Source of the DNA: Microbulbifer pacificus
GTDB lineage: Bacteria > Pseudomonadota > Gammaproteobacteria > Pseudomonadales > Cellvibrionaceae
Direction: 5' to 3'
NCBI RefSeq assembly: GCF_002959965.1
Contig: NZ_PREV01000026.1
Span: forward strand, 1,712,501-1,776,500
DNA length: 64,000 nucleotides
A program made the position numbers and the translations under genes. The notes beneath the pieces were generated by a model. That model did not search any database, had not been told where the DNA came from, and was given only the letters and a program-made list of their open reading frames with translations. This document shows positions 53,720 to 63,764 of the stretch, in pieces (within the stretch, counting starts at the first letter, position 1; every line of letters begins with the position of its first letter).

Positions 53720-55171
53720 TCAGTGGCGCCAGAACGCGGGGGTGAGCAGCACCAGCAGGGTAAAAATTTCCAGGCGCCCGGCGAGCATTGCCAGAATCAG
53801 AAAACACTTCGCCATCTCGTTTACCTCACCATAGTGCGCCGCCGCATCGCCCAGTGCCGGGCCGATATTACTGAGGCAGGAGGCCACGGTGGAAAAGGAG
53901 GTGACGAAATCCTCCCCCGTCGCCATCACCACAATGGTGAGCACGAAAAACGAGAGAATATAAATCGCAAAAAATCCCCACACCGCGTCGGTAACCCGCG
54001 GCGGTACACTCTTGCGGTTGACCTTGATGGGCACCACTGCGCTCGGGTGCACCAGGCGGTTCAGTTCCCGCAGGCCGGACTTCACAATCAGCATCACGCG
54101 CACCGCCTTGATCCCCCCGGAGGTGGAGGCGGCGCAGGCGCCCATGATGCCCAGCATCAGCAGAATATAGGGCAGGAATGCCGGCCAGGAGGCAAAGCTC
54201 TCGGAGCCGAAACCGGCGGTAGTGCCGATGGAAACCACCTGGAAAACCCCGTGCAGGAAACTGCCGCGCATATCGAAGGTACCCGAAATATACAGATAGC
54301 CGACGATGATGGCGCAGGCGGCGAGGGTCACCAGAATATAGAAACGGAACTCGGAATCTTTCCAGTAGTGTTTGACGGTGCGGTTGCTGAACGCATAGAA
54401 ATGCAGGCCGAAGTTGATGGCTGCGGTCAGCATGAAAATGATGGCGATGGCCATGATCGCATTGTTGTGGGCGTAAAAGCCCATGCTGGCGTCGTGGGTC
54501 GAGAAGCCCCCGTTGGCGACGGTAGAAAAGGAGTGGCCGATGGCATCAAACACACTCATCCCCGCCCACCAGTAGCCGATGGCGCACAGCACCGTCAGCG
54601 CCACATAAATGACGATCAGGGCGCGGGCGGTTTCGGCGATACGCGGCGTCAGCTTGGTGTCTTTGACCGGCCCGGGAATTTCCGCCTTGTACAGCTGCAT
54701 ACCCCCGATACCGAGCATCGGCAGGATCGCCAGCGCGATCACAATTACCCCGATACCGCCGAACCACTGTAACTGCTGGCGGTAGTAGAGGATTGCCGGT
54801 GGCAGTGTATCGAGGCCGACGATGGTGGTGGCGCCGGTCGTGGTGAGTCCGGAAATGGATTCAAAAATTGAATCGACGATGCTCAGGTCCGGCTGGGGAC
54901 TGATAATCAGTGGCAGCGCGCCGAAGCTGCCGAGAATCAGCCAGAACAGGGAGGTCACCACGAAACCGTCACGGGTGCGCAGATCCTGTTTCAGGTCGTG
55001 CACCGGCAGCCACATGAACAGACCGGTGAGCAGGGTGATGCCGAAGGCGATGCTGAAGGCGACATGCGTGTCGTCGTGGTACCACAGTGACACACCGATG
55101 GGCGGCAGCAGGGTAAGGCTGAATACGGTCAGCAGAATGCCGAAGACCCGTGCAATGACTGCCAGACGCAT
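53720..55171 (-). CDS. trkH: Trk potassium uptake protein TrkH
   Basis: 483 residues, E. coli length. Potassium channel subunit of the Trk system. The four selectivity-filter regions are visible, for example SGLTTTGATTIVGLD, SFSTVANGGFSTHDASMG, GTTAGFGSESFASWP and CLSNIGPALGD. It lies downstream of trkA, its cytosolic gating partner, with a 32-base gap. Confidence 0.95.
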   Translation of the reverse strand: MRLAVIARVFGILLTVFSLTLLPPIGVSLWYHDDTHVAFSIAFGITLLTGLFMWLPVHDLKQDLRTRDGFVVTSLFWLILGSFGALPLIISPQPDLSIVDSIFESISGLTTTGATTIVGLDTLPPAILYYRQQLQWFGGIGVIVIALAILPMLGIGGMQLYKAEIPGPVKDTKLTPRIAETARALIVIYVALTVLCAIGYWWAGMSVFDAIGHSFSTVANGGFSTHDASMGFYAHNNAIMAIAIIFMLTAAINFGLHFYAFSNRTVKHYWKDSEFRFYILVTLAACAIIVGYLYISGTFDMRGSFLHGVFQVVSIGTTAGFGSESFASWPAFLPYILLMLGIMGACAASTSGGIKAVRVMLIVKSGLRELNRLVHPSAVVPIKVNRKSVPPRVTDAVWGFFAIYILSFFVLTIVVMATGEDFVTSFSTVASCLSNIGPALGDAAAHYGEVNEMAKCFLILAMLAGRLEIFTLLVLLTPAFWRH

Positions 55172-55203
55172 TTAACGGTTCACCATCATCGAAAAAGTCA
55201 CCA

Positions 55204-56589
55204 TCAGAAAAACCCGAAGCCCACCTGGAACAGCTGCTCCACATGGCGGGTGTGGCGGCGGTCGACCAGGAAAACAATCACATGGTCATCGGTTTCGACA
55301 ATGATGTTGTCGTGCGCGATCAGAACCTGGCTCTCGCCGTTCCGCTCGCGCACGATGGCGCCGATGCTGGCGCCTTCCGGCAGGTCGATATCCTCTATTT
55401 TCTTGCCCACCACTTTCGAGGTGCGGCTGTCGCCGTGAGCGATCACCTCGATGGCCTCCGCGGCGCCGCGGCGCAGGGAATGCACATTGACCATATCGCC
55501 GCGGCGCACGTGGGTGAGCAGGCTGCCGATGGTGTTCTGTTGCGGGGAAATGGCGATGTCGATCTCGCCGCCCTGCACCAGGTCCACATAGGCGCGGTTG
55601 TTGATCAGTGCCATGACCTTGCGGGTGCCGAGGCGCTTGGCCAGCAGCGATGACATGATGTTGGCTTCGTCGTCGTTGGTGAGTGCGAGGAATACGTCGG
55701 TGTCTTCGATATTTTCCTCGAGCAGCAGGTCCTGGTCGGAGGCGCTGCCGTGCAGCACGATGGTGTTGCTGAGTTCCTCGGACAGGAACAGGCAGCGGTC
55801 GTGGTCCCTCTCGATGACCTTCACCGAATAGCGGTTTTCCAGCCGGTGTGCCAGGCGCAGGCCAATGTTGCCGCCACCGGCGATGGTGATGCGTTTGTAG
55901 CCGTGTTCGAGCCGCCGCAGTTCACTCATGACGGCGCGGATATCCTGACGTGCGGCGATAAAGAAGACTTCGTCGCCGGCTTCGATGACGGTGGAGCCCT
56001 GGGGGATGATGGGGCTGTTTCTGCGATAAATGGCGGCGACGCGGGTGTCGACTTTGGGCATGTGTTCGCGCAGGTAGCGCAGTTGGTGTCCTACCAGTGG
56101 GCCGCCCTGGACGGCGCGCACGGCGACGAGCTGTACGCGACCATCGGCGAAGTCGAGTACTTGCAGGGCGCCGGGGTGTTCGATCAGCCGGGAGATGTAT
56201 TCGGAGACGATCTGCTCGGGGCTGATGAGGACGTCGATGGGGATGGCGTCCGTGGAGAAGAGTTCCGGGTATTGCAGGTAGGCGGCGGCGCGTACGCGGG
56301 CGATTTTGGTGGTGACGCGGAACAGGGTGTGGGCGATCTGGCAGGCAGCCATGTTGGTTTCGTCGTTGTTGGTGACGGCAACCACTATGTCGGCGTCTTC
56401 GATACCGGCTTCCTGCAGTACGTCGGGGTGCGAGGCGTGGCCGTGGACGACACCGATGTCGAGCTTGTCGCGCAACTCGCGCAGGGTTTTCTCGTCGCTG
56501 TCCACCAGAACAATGTCGTTGCGTTCCGAGGCCAGACTTTCCGCCAGAGATCCGCCGACCTGGCCGGCGCCGAGAATGATGATTTTCAT
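55204..56589 (-). CDS. trkA: Trk potassium uptake regulator TrkA
   Basis: 461 residues with two RCK_N/RCK_C halves, as in E. coli. The NAD-binding loops are [16 protein letters not shown] (start of the first half) and [16 protein letters not shown] (start of the second). It gates TrkH in response to nucleotides. It follows rsmB across a 248-base gap holding one of the two folded elements (56665-56788). Confidence 0.96.
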   Translation of the reverse strand: MKIIILGAGQVGGSLAESLASERNDIVLVDSDEKTLRELRDKLDIGVVHGHASHPDVLQEAGIEDADIVVAVTNNDETNMAACQIAHTLFRVTTKIARVRAAAYLQYPELFSTDAIPIDVLISPEQIVSEYISRLIEHPGALQVLDFADGRVQLVAVRAVQGGPLVGHQLRYLREHMPKVDTRVAAIYRRNSPIIPQGSTVIEAGDEVFFIAARQDIRAVMSELRRLEHGYKRITIAGGGNIGLRLAHRLENRYSVKVIERDHDRCLFLSEELSNTIVLHGSASDQDLLLEENIEDTDVFLALTNDDEANIMSSLLAKRLGTRKVMALINNRAYVDLVQGGEIDIAISPQQNTIGSLLTHVRRGDMVNVHSLRRGAAEAIEVIAHGDSRTSKVVGKKIEDIDLPEGASIGAIVRERNGESQVLIAHDNIIVETDDHVIVFLVDRRHTRHVEQLFQVGFGFF

Positions 56590-56664
56590 ATTGGGTGTTG
56601 TGGGCCCGTGTTATCTGGCCTTTGTGCCTTGCCCACCAGAGTCTTTTGAAGCTGGTGCGGTGGC

Positions 56665-56788
56665 GGCCGAGCACCGGGTACGGGTTTTCAGGACCGGGCT
56701 AGGCGCCCCCCATACACCCATCCCTGGGCACTGCGGCGCAAACTTCCTGTTTGCGACGCTCCTGAAAACCCGTACCCGGCACTCAGCC
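56665..56788 (-). repeat. Folded intergenic element, copy 1 (minus sense)
   Basis: Arms 56665-56693 and 56760-56788 form a 29-bp stem. Its three imperfect pairs are all C-A on the plus strand, which become G-U wobbles in minus-strand RNA. The inner 66 bases (minus sense) hold hairpin A (11 pairs, one mismatch, loop AGGAA), mini-hairpin B (CCCA-GGGA-TGGG) and a conserved unpaired GGGGGGCGCC stretch. Related to the copy at 59207-59332 in the same element sense. It lies between rsmB and trkA. Confidence 0.88.
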
Positions 56789-56837
56789 TTCAATTTTCAC
56801 TGTTGTGCTTCGTAAGCGACGGTTTCGAGCACCGTCT

Positions 56838-58151
56838 TCAATTCTTCGGAAGCAGTTTTTCCAGCTTCGCGTAATAGAAGCCGTCGCCCGCATGAATGCC
56901 GGGCAGCAATTGCATACCCGCTTCCTGCGGCAGCCCCCAGGGCTGATCGTTCATTAATTGCGGCGTATTGTCCCTCGCATCCGGTGTCTCCGCAATGAAG
57001 CGCGCCACCTGTGCGCTGTTTTCCTCGGGGAGTATGGAACAGGTGGCGTAGAGCAGGGTGCCACCAGGCTTCAGCAGGCCCCACATGGCGCGAAGAATAC
57101 GGCCCTGGAGCTCGGCCAGTTCGGGGATGTCGTCGGGGCGGCGCAGGAGTTTGATGTCCGGGTTGCGGCGGATGACGCCGGTGGCGGAGCAGGGGGCGTC
57201 GAGGAGGATGCGGTCGTAGCGCTGGCCGTCCCACCAGTGTTCCGGTTCGGCGGCGTCGGCGCAGATGAGCTGGGCGCTCAAACCCAGGCGCTCGAGGTTT
57301 TCGATGACGCGGTCGAGGCGCTCTTCTTCGATGTCGAGGGCGCTGAGGTCGAGATTCGGTTGCCGCTCGAGCAGGTGGCAGGTTTTGCCGCCGGGGGCGG
57401 CGCAGGCGTCGAGGATTTTCTCACCGGGCTGCGGGTCGAGCAATTCGGCGGCCAGTTGTGCGGACTGATCCTGGACGCTGACGAGGCCGTGGTCGAAGCC
57501 GGGCAGGCGGGTGACGGCAACGGGGTGTTCCAGCACCAGGCCGGCCTCGGAGTATGCACAGGGTTGGGCGGGGATGCCGGCGTCGGCGAGTTGCTTGAGA
57601 TAGTCGTCGCGGGTCAGCTTCGACAGGTTCACCCGCAGGGTCATGGGCGGGTTGCTGTTGTTGGCGGTGAAGATGGTTTTCGCCTCCGCTCCCCAGGCGT
57701 TCTTGATTGCCTGCTGCAGCCACTCCGGGTGTGCGGAGCTGAACTGGGGGTTGCCGGAGAGTTTGCGGGTGAGCGCTTCCTTATCCCGCAGGGCATTGCG
57801 CAGCACGCCATTGACGACACCGGTGGCATGCCCGAGCTTGAGCGCGCGCGCGGCTTCGACGGTGGCGCTGATGGCGGCGTGGTCGGGGATACGGGTATAT
57901 TCCAGCTGATACAGTCCGACCAGCATCAGCGCTTCCAGCTCTTCATCTTTGATCGGCTTGCGCAGCAACTTGGTTAGCAGCAGTTCCAGGCGCGGGGCAA
58001 AGCGGGCGGTGCCGTAGCACAGTTCCCGCAGCAGGCCGCGGTCTTTTTCCTCCACCTGCTTTTCCGCCCACGGCAGCAGCCGCTGCAGCGAACCGCGGTC
58101 CTGGTACAGGCGGCTGATCACACGCGCCGCCAGCGCTCTCGGGTCATTCAT
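56838..58151 (-). CDS. rsmB: 16S rRNA (cytosine967-C5)-methyltransferase RsmB
   Basis: 437 residues. The N-terminal NusB-like RNA-binding domain starts [20 protein letters not shown]. The methyltransferase domain has [32 protein letters not shown] (PC motif) and [11 protein letters not shown] with the catalytic Cys. It methylates C967 of 16S rRNA. ATG 58151 overlaps the fmt stop by 8 bases; the frame is open 9 codons further upstream. Confidence 0.96.
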   Translation of the reverse strand: MNDPRALAARVISRLYQDRGSLQRLLPWAEKQVEEKDRGLLRELCYGTARFAPRLELLLTKLLRKPIKDEELEALMLVGLYQLEYTRIPDHAAISATVEAARALKLGHATGVVNGVLRNALRDKEALTRKLSGNPQFSSAHPEWLQQAIKNAWGAEAKTIFTANNSNPPMTLRVNLSKLTRDDYLKQLADAGIPAQPCAYSEAGLVLEHPVAVTRLPGFDHGLVSVQDQSAQLAAELLDPQPGEKILDACAAPGGKTCHLLERQPNLDLSALDIEEERLDRVIENLERLGLSAQLICADAAEPEHWWDGQRYDRILLDAPCSATGVIRRNPDIKLLRRPDDIPELAELQGRILRAMWGLLKPGGTLLYATCSILPEENSAQVARFIAETPDARDNTPQLMNDQPWGLPQEAGMQLLPGIHAGDGFYYAKLEKLLPKN

Positions 58152-59145
58152 GGCCAGTACCGATATTGCCGGTACCAATACTGTCGTCGGTACCCAGTCT
58201 GGTGCCTTTGGCGAACAGATCGCGGTAGCCCTTCAGTATTTCTGCCACCGGCAGCATTTTCTTGCCCGGCAATTGTAGTTGAGTCAGGCGCAGCGCCTCG
58301 CGCCCACAGGCCACCAGAATACCCTCGTCATCCGCCGACAGAATCGTTCCCGGCGTATCGTTGTGGCAGCCCTGTTCCAGCTGCGCACTGTACACGCGCA
58401 GCCGCTCTGTATTGCCCTTGCCACTGGCAAACTCGGTCCAGCACACCGGAAACGGGTTAAATGCACGAATCAGGCGCTCAAGCTCCGCCGCCGGGCGCGC
58501 CCAGTCGATGCGCGCCTCTTCCTTGGAGATCTTGCCCGCGTAGTTGGCGAGTTTGTCATCCTGCACCTGCGGCTTGGCCGCGCCGGATTCCAGTTGTTCG
58601 AGTGCGGTCAGCAGCGCGGGTCCACCGATTCCCGCCAGCTTGTCGTGCAGACTGCCACCGGTCTCATTCGCCGCAATCGGCGTGCGCGCCTCCACCAGCA
58701 CCGGTCCCGTATCCAGCCCCGCCTCCATCTGCATGATCGCCACCCCGCTCTCTGGGTCCCCGGCCTCCACCGCCCGCTGAATCGGCGCCGCCCCGCGCCA
58801 GCGCGGCAGCAGCGACGCGTGCACATTCACACAGCCGAGCCGCGGCGTATCCAGCACCACCTGCGGCAGGATCAGCCCGTAGGCCACCACTACCATCAGG
58901 TCCGCATTCAGCGCCGCCAGCTGCTGCTGCGCGTCTTCATCGCGCAGCGACAATGGCTGATATACGGGAATCCCGTGCTCCAGGGCCAGCTGCTTTACCG
59001 GGCTCGCCAGCAGCTTCTTGCCGCGCCCCGCGGGGCGGTCGGGCTGGCTGTAGACGGCAATGACGTTGTGCTCACTGTCGAGCAGGGTCTGCAGGTGAAC
59101 GGCGGCAAAGTCGGGGGTGCCGGCAAAGATGATATTCAGGCTCAT
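58144..59145 (-). CDS. fmt: Methionyl-tRNA formyltransferase
   Basis: 333 residues against about 315 in E. coli. It formylates initiator Met-tRNA. The motif [20 protein letters not shown] with VAYGLILPQ marks the folate-binding catalytic domain, and the C-terminal tRNA-binding domain follows. The last 15 or so residues repeat Gly/Thr/Ile (TGNIGTG) and look like an added tail. It lies downstream of def across a 217-base gap holding the second folded element, and overlaps rsmB. Confidence 0.96.
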   Translation of the reverse strand: MSLNIIFAGTPDFAAVHLQTLLDSEHNVIAVYSQPDRPAGRGKKLLASPVKQLALEHGIPVYQPLSLRDEDAQQQLAALNADLMVVVAYGLILPQVVLDTPRLGCVNVHASLLPRWRGAAPIQRAVEAGDPESGVAIMQMEAGLDTGPVLVEARTPIAANETGGSLHDKLAGIGGPALLTALEQLESGAAKPQVQDDKLANYAGKISKEEARIDWARPAAELERLIRAFNPFPVCWTEFASGKGNTERLRVYSAQLEQGCHNDTPGTILSADDEGILVACGREALRLTQLQLPGKKMLPVAEILKGYRDLFAKGTRLGTDDSIGTGNIGTGHE

Positions 59146-59206
59146 GAAAATTCTTTCAGATAAGAAGAGGGCGGACTCGATACGAAGTCCAAATACTGGA
59201 CGCGAA

Positions 59207-59332
59207 GGCGCGGCGCCGGGGACCTGCTTTCAGAAGCGTCGGCAACAGGGATGTTGCCGACGCAGCGTACAGGGATGTATTCCCAGGGGGGCGCCCAGCT
59301 CGGTTCTGAAAGCAGGTCCCCGGTGCCGTGCC
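59207..59332 (+). repeat. Folded intergenic element, copy 2 (plus sense)
   Basis: Arms 59207-59235 and 59304-59332 form a 29-bp stem whose two imperfect pairs are both G-U in plus-strand RNA. The inner 68 bases hold hairpin A (perfect 11-bp stem, loop AGGGAT), mini-hairpin B (TACA-GGGA-TGTA) and the conserved GGGGGGCGCC stretch followed by a purine-rich end. Same architecture as copy 1, in inverted orientation, inside the def-fmt gap. It reads as a three-way or four-way junction. Confidence 0.88.
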
Positions 59333-59362
59333 GCCACCGGACCCGCTTCAAAGCGAACTGGA

Positions 59363-59869
59363 TCACGCCCCCTGGCGGTGGGCTTTCTCCAACTTGGAGC
59401 GAATGCGATTGCGCTTCAGCGGAGAGATGTAATCCACAAACAGCTTGCCATCGAGATGGTCGATCTCATGCTGAATGCACACCGCCAGCAGACCCTCGGC
59501 CTCCAGCGCATAGGCCTCGCCATTGCGATCCAGCGCCTTCAGGCGGATCTTGCGCGGGCGCTGCACCGTCTCGTAGAAACCAGGTACCGAGAGACAGCCC
59601 TCATCGTACTTGTGGATCTCCGGGTCCAGCACCTCAACCTCCGGATTGATCAGCACCAGCGGCTCACTCTGATCCTCAGAGACATCGATCACCACAATGC
59701 GCTCATGCACATTGATCTGCGTCGCCGCCAGCCCCACACCGGGCGCGTCATACATCGTTTCGAACATATCCTCGATCAACGCGCGGTGCGTATCCGTCAC
59801 CTCAGCGACAGCAACCGCCACCTTGCGCAGACGGGGATCGGGAAATTCTAGGATTTCAAGTTTGGCCAT
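59363..59869 (-). CDS. def: Peptide deformylase
   Basis: 168 residues. Metalloenzyme that removes the formyl group from new proteins. The three family motifs are intact: [25 protein letters not shown] and QHEIDHLDG (metal ligands Cys, His, His and catalytic Glu). It heads the leftward def-fmt-rsmB-trkA-trkH gene run and is divergent from tsaP. Confidence 0.97.
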   Translation of the reverse strand: MAKLEILEFPDPRLRKVAVAVAEVTDTHRALIEDMFETMYDAPGVGLAATQINVHERIVVIDVSEDQSEPLVLINPEVEVLDPEIHKYDEGCLSVPGFYETVQRPRKIRLKALDRNGEAYALEAEGLLAVCIQHEIDHLDGKLFVDYISPLKRNRIRSKLEKAHRQGA

Positions 59870-60173
59870 AACACCTGTGACAAACTTCTAGTCTTAGTGG
59901 AACTTGCGCTGATAACATAATGATCGCGCTTGAAATTTGCTGAACTATGTTGCTGATTTGGGGGCCCATACCGCATTCTGGCCACAGAGCCAGTTGGCGT
60001 CCTATATACCCCTTTCACAGGCGGCCATTGCCGCTACCGGTCCAGCGCTGAGAGATTATAGCGATATAAACCCCCAGCGATAGCGATCGGTAACCAGGAT
60101 CGGTAATCAAATAGTCCCGCAGCAAACGATAAGGCCGAAAGCGTTAGCGACAAAAAAGCATAGGAATGCTTCC
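59870..60173. other. Divergent promoter gap between def and tsaP
   Basis: About 300 bases. No gene, strong hairpin or repeat is evident. It should contain the promoters of both divergent gene runs; no clear -35/-10 pair stood out. Confidence 0.6.
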
Positions 60174-61241
60174 ATGAAAAAAATAATTCTGGCCGCCGCC
60201 GCCACCCTGCTGGTGGCCTTCGGCCTGCAGGCGCAAGACGTACGCCTGAAGCCTGACCACCCGGACACCTACGTGGTGCAGAAGGGCGATACCCTCTGGG
60301 ACATCTCTGGGCGCTTCCTCTCTCAGCCCTGGTACTGGCCGGAAATCTGGCAGGTAAACCCCCAGGTTGAGAACCCCCACCTTATCTATCCTGGCGATCG
60401 CCTGAACCTCGTGTATATCGACGGTCAGCCGCGCCTCGAGCTGGAGCGCGGTCCAACGGCGTACCGGCTGAGTCCGGTCGACAACAACCGCCTCGGCCCG
60501 TCTGTGCGCCGTGAGCCCATCGACTCCGCCATCCCCGCCATTCCGCTGGATGCCATCAACGCTTTCCTGTCGCGTTCTCGCGTTGTCGGCCCGGGCGCCT
60601 TCAACGGCGTGCCCTACGTGATTTCCGGCCAGGACCAGCGCATCCTCATGGGCGCCGGTGAGAAGATCTACGCGCGCGGCGATTTCCGTCAGCCGCTGCC
60701 GTCCTACGGCATCTACCGCCCGGGTCCGGTTTATGCCGACCCCTACACAGGTGAACATCTGGGGCAGCAGGCGCTGGATGTGGGCTCCGTGGACCTGCGT
60801 CAACTGGATGTGGACAACGCCAACACCGAATTCGCCGTCGCCACTCTGGATGTCACCCGCACCAGTCGTGACATCCGCCTGCAGGACCGCCTGTTGCCGG
60901 TAGAGGAGCGTGCCATCGCTGCCCTGTTTCAGCCCGGCGCTCCCGCCGTGCCGGTGGAGGGCGTGATCCTTGGCGTGGAAGAGGGGGTAACTCAGGTCGC
61001 GAAATACGACGTGGTGGCCATCAACCGTGGTCTGCGCGAAGGCCTCGAGCCCGGCCACGTTCTCGCCATCTACAAGCGTGGCGCCACCGTACGCGACCAG
61101 CTGGCCCGCCAGAATGTCAAACTGCCGGACGAGCGCGCCGGCGTGCTGATGGTGTTCCGCAGCTTTGAAAAAATGAGCCTCGGCCTGGTGCTGGAAGCGG
61201 ACAAGCCGCTGGCAGTGATGGACCTTGTCAGGAACCCCTGA
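60174..61241 (+). CDS. tsaP: LysM-domain protein, probable TsaP
   Basis: 355 residues. Signal peptide MKKIILAAAATLLVAFGLQA, then a LysM peptidoglycan-binding domain at about 31-85 (YVVQKGDTLWDISGRFL, then NPHLIYPGDRLNLVYIDG). The rest is a beta-rich C-terminal domain. Gene order def / LysM protein / dprA matches Pseudomonas, where this protein is TsaP, the type IV pilus secretin-associated factor that anchors the PilQ secretin to the cell wall. The function is inferred from family and synteny; AGGAA precedes the ATG. Confidence 0.82.
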   Translation: MKKIILAAAATLLVAFGLQAQDVRLKPDHPDTYVVQKGDTLWDISGRFLSQPWYWPEIWQVNPQVENPHLIYPGDRLNLVYIDGQPRLELERGPTAYRLSPVDNNRLGPSVRREPIDSAIPAIPLDAINAFLSRSRVVGPGAFNGVPYVISGQDQRILMGAGEKIYARGDFRQPLPSYGIYRPGPVYADPYTGEHLGQQALDVGSVDLRQLDVDNANTEFAVATLDVTRTSRDIRLQDRLLPVEERAIAALFQPGAPAVPVEGVILGVEEGVTQVAKYDVVAINRGLREGLEPGHVLAIYKRGATVRDQLARQNVKLPDERAGVLMVFRSFEKMSLGLVLEADKPLAVMDLVRNP

Positions 61242-61329
61242 TTCCCTGGAATGCTGCAACGCGGGCGGTTGATCTCCCGCGTGCAGCGCGCCCTTCTGAG
61301 TTAACTCTCTTCGAAACACAGGAACACGC

Positions 61330-62493
61330 ATGGATGCGTTGACCGCTACCCTCGCTCTTCTCCGTTTAGAGGGAATAGGCCCCGGTCTCTACTGGCAACT
61401 GGTGGAGCGTTTTGGCTCCGCTGCCTCCGTTCTCCAGCAGTCTCCGCAAAACCTGAACCGCAAACTGCCGGAGCGCGCCCGTATGCAGCTGGCAGAGTTC
61501 CAGCGCCTCGGGCTCTCTGGTGAGCTGGGACAGTGGGCGCTGGCCGAGCGTGAGCGCTGCGCCGAGCAATGTATCTTTCTGATATCCCTGGATGACGACG
61601 CCTATCCCCCACTGCTGAAAGAAATCCCTCGCCCACCGCCGGTGCTGTATATAAGCGGCAATCTCACGACCCTGTCACTGCCTCAGGTGGCAGTGGTCGG
61701 CGCGCGCCGCGCCAGCCGGGCCGGGCTCGATAATGCGCGGGACTTTTCCGCGGATCTGGCGGCTGCGGGTTTCGCCATTACCTCCGGGCTGGCGCTGGGC
61801 GTGGATGCGGCGGCGCACAGCGGGGCGATGAAGGGCGGCGGCAAGACCATCGCCGTGCTGGGTACCGGCGTTGACCGCATTTATCCGGTGCGCAATGCGG
61901 TTCTCGCCGAGCAGATCCTCGCTGCCGACGGTGCGATCGTCAGTGAAATGCCTCTGGGCACCGCGCCGGAAGCCGGCAATTTCCCCCGTCGCAACCGCAT
62001 CATTTCCGGCCTGAGTCTCGGGACCCTGCTGGTGGAGGCGGCGGTGCGCTCCGGTTCGCTGATTACCGCGCGCCTGGCGCTGGAGCAGAACCGCGAGGTA
62101 TTTGCCATACCCGGTTCCATCCACAACCCGCTGGCGCGGGGCTGCCACCACATGATCAAGCACGGCGCCCATCTGGTGGAAACCAGCGGCGATATTGCCG
62201 CGCAGCTCGGCGGCATGCTGTCGGGGATGGCAAGTCAGTCGGGCCTGTTCGACGAATCCACCGGGTGTGCACCGGAGCTCACTGAGGAACAGCGGAAGAT
62301 CGTACATGCCCTCGGCGATGATCCGCGCAGTATCGAGCAACTGGCGGGGGACACTGGTGGCGAAACCGGCGATCTGATGGCGAGTCTGCTGTATCTGGAG
62401 CTGGAAGGCTTGGTGGAGCAGATCCCCGGTGGCTATCAACTCACCGGCAGTGGCGCACGTGTCGCTTCTGCACTGATGACAGTACCAGGCTGA
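61330..62493 (+). CDS. dprA: DNA-processing protein DprA
   Basis: 387 residues. Single-stranded-DNA-binding protein that loads RecA during natural transformation. The Rossmann core shows VVGARRASRAGLDNARDF, ITSGLALGVDAAAHSGAMKG and LGTGVDRIYPVRN. The C-terminal winged helix (from about 310) is the usual DprA tail. AGGAA lies before ATG 61330. The neighbour downstream is not tsaC, which commonly follows dprA. Confidence 0.95.
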   Translation: MDALTATLALLRLEGIGPGLYWQLVERFGSAASVLQQSPQNLNRKLPERARMQLAEFQRLGLSGELGQWALAERERCAEQCIFLISLDDDAYPPLLKEIPRPPPVLYISGNLTTLSLPQVAVVGARRASRAGLDNARDFSADLAAAGFAITSGLALGVDAAAHSGAMKGGGKTIAVLGTGVDRIYPVRNAVLAEQILAADGAIVSEMPLGTAPEAGNFPRRNRIISGLSLGTLLVEAAVRSGSLITARLALEQNREVFAIPGSIHNPLARGCHHMIKHGAHLVETSGDIAAQLGGMLSGMASQSGLFDESTGCAPELTEEQRKIVHALGDDPRSIEQLAGDTGGETGDLMASLLYLELEGLVEQIPGGYQLTGSGARVASALMTVPG

Positions 62494-62513
62494 GGGCTTT
62501 TCCTCTGTAGCCA

Positions 62514-62564
62514 ATGGCTGATGGCTTCTAGTGGCTGAAGGCTCTCGGTGGCTGAAGGCTCTGG
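62514..62564. repeat. Three tandem 17-base repeats after dprA
   Basis: Units at 62514-62530, 62531-62547 and 62548-62564. The last two differ by one base (GTGGCTGAAGGCTCTCG against ...GG); the first is a degenerate copy. Non-coding, between dprA and the next gene. Confidence 0.8.
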
Positions 62565-62621
62565 CCGGATGACCAAAAAGCCGATAGGGTCACTCCTGTC
62601 ATTTTCAGGGAGTGTCCATCC

Positions 62622-63764
62622 ATGGGGCCGTTCAAGCACCGCACATCATCGCGCCACACCTTCGCCGCGCTCGCCGGCACACTGGCACTGGTCTTTGCCG
62701 CCGGCGCCAGTGCCAAAAAGGGCGATATTCATCTCGACAAACTGAAGCTGCCGGACGGTTTCAAGATTGAGGTTTACGCCAAAAACATTCCCAACGCCCG
62801 CCATATGGTGCGCGGTGACAAGGGCACTCTGTTCGTGGGCTCCATGGGCGAGGGCAAGGTGTACGCGGTGCTGGACAGCGATGGCGACCAGAAGGCAGAC
62901 GAGGTAAAAGTCATCGCCGAGGGACTCACCCGCCCCACCGGCGTCGCCTTCAGGGACGGCGACCTGTATGTCAGTGCCGTCACCAGCATCCTGCGTTTTG
63001 ACGATATTGAGTCGAGCCTCGATAACCCCCCGGCACCAGTTACCATCACCAGTCAGTTTCCGGACAAACACCACGGTTGGAAATACATCGCCTTCGGCCC
63101 CGATGGCTGGCTCTATGTGCCCATCGGCGCGCCGTGCAATATCTGCGATGAAGAAGATTACGCCAATATCCAGCGTCTCAAGATTGAGGGTGACAAGGTG
63201 GTGGCGACCGAGACCTGGGCGGAGGGAGTGCGCAATACCGTCGGCTTCACCTGGCACCCGGTCACCAAGGAGCTCTGGTTTACCGACAACGGCCGCGACA
63301 TGCTGGGAGACGATATACCGCCCTGCGAGCTGAACACCGCGCCGGTGGCGGGCAAGCACTTCGGCTATCCCTACTGCCACGGTGGCGACATCCTCGATCC
63401 GGAATTTGGAGGCGGCAAGCAGTGCAGCACCTATGTGCCGCCGGCACAGAAGCTCGGCCCGCATGTGGCGCCGCTGGGTGTAAAGTTCTACACCGGCAGC
63501 CAGTTCCCGGAAGCGTACAAAAATCAGATTTTCATCGCCGAGCACGGCTCCTGGAACCGCAGCAAGAAGATCGGCTACCGGGTGACGCAGGTGAGCCTGG
63601 ACAAGAACGGCAGGGCCACCGGCTACAAACCGTTTATCGAGGGCTGGTTACAGGATGAGGATGTGTGGGGCCGCCCGGTGGATGTGCTGGTGATGCCGGA
63701 CGGCGCGCTGCTGGTCTCTGACGACTACGCCGGTGCTATCTATCGGGTCAGTTACGAGGGTTGA
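62622..63764 (+). CDS. Sorbosone-dehydrogenase-like (PQQ-type beta-propeller) protein
   Basis: 380 residues with a signal peptide (cleavage near GASA/KK). Six-bladed propeller signatures of the L-sorbosone dehydrogenase/PQQ sugar dehydrogenase family: LPDGFKIEVYAKNIPNARHM, GLTRPTGVAFRDGDLYVS, KYIAFGPDGWLYVPIGAPCN and EGVRNTVGFTWHPVTKELWF. Two nearby Cys (CNIC) lie in one loop. Probably a periplasmic oxidoreductase; the sugar substrate and PQQ dependence are unproven. Its stop overlaps the converging protease gene by 13 bases. Confidence 0.85.
   Translation: MGPFKHRTSSRHTFAALAGTLALVFAAGASAKKGDIHLDKLKLPDGFKIEVYAKNIPNARHMVRGDKGTLFVGSMGEGKVYAVLDSDGDQKADEVKVIAEGLTRPTGVAFRDGDLYVSAVTSILRFDDIESSLDNPPAPVTITSQFPDKHHGWKYIAFGPDGWLYVPIGAPCNICDEEDYANIQRLKIEGDKVVATETWAEGVRNTVGFTWHPVTKELWFTDNGRDMLGDDIPPCELNTAPVAGKHFGYPYCHGGDILDPEFGGGKQCSTYVPPAQKLGPHVAPLGVKFYTGSQFPEAYKNQIFIAEHGSWNRSKKIGYRVTQVSLDKNGRATGYKPFIEGWLQDEDVWGRPVDVLVMPDGALLVSDDYAGAIYRVSYEG

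Noticed and set aside
56665..56788. Reading the folded element as a simple rho-independent terminator of rsmB
   Set aside because: The stem is far longer than a terminator, contains nested hairpins, has no T run, and a homologous copy lies inside the def-fmt gap in the other orientation.
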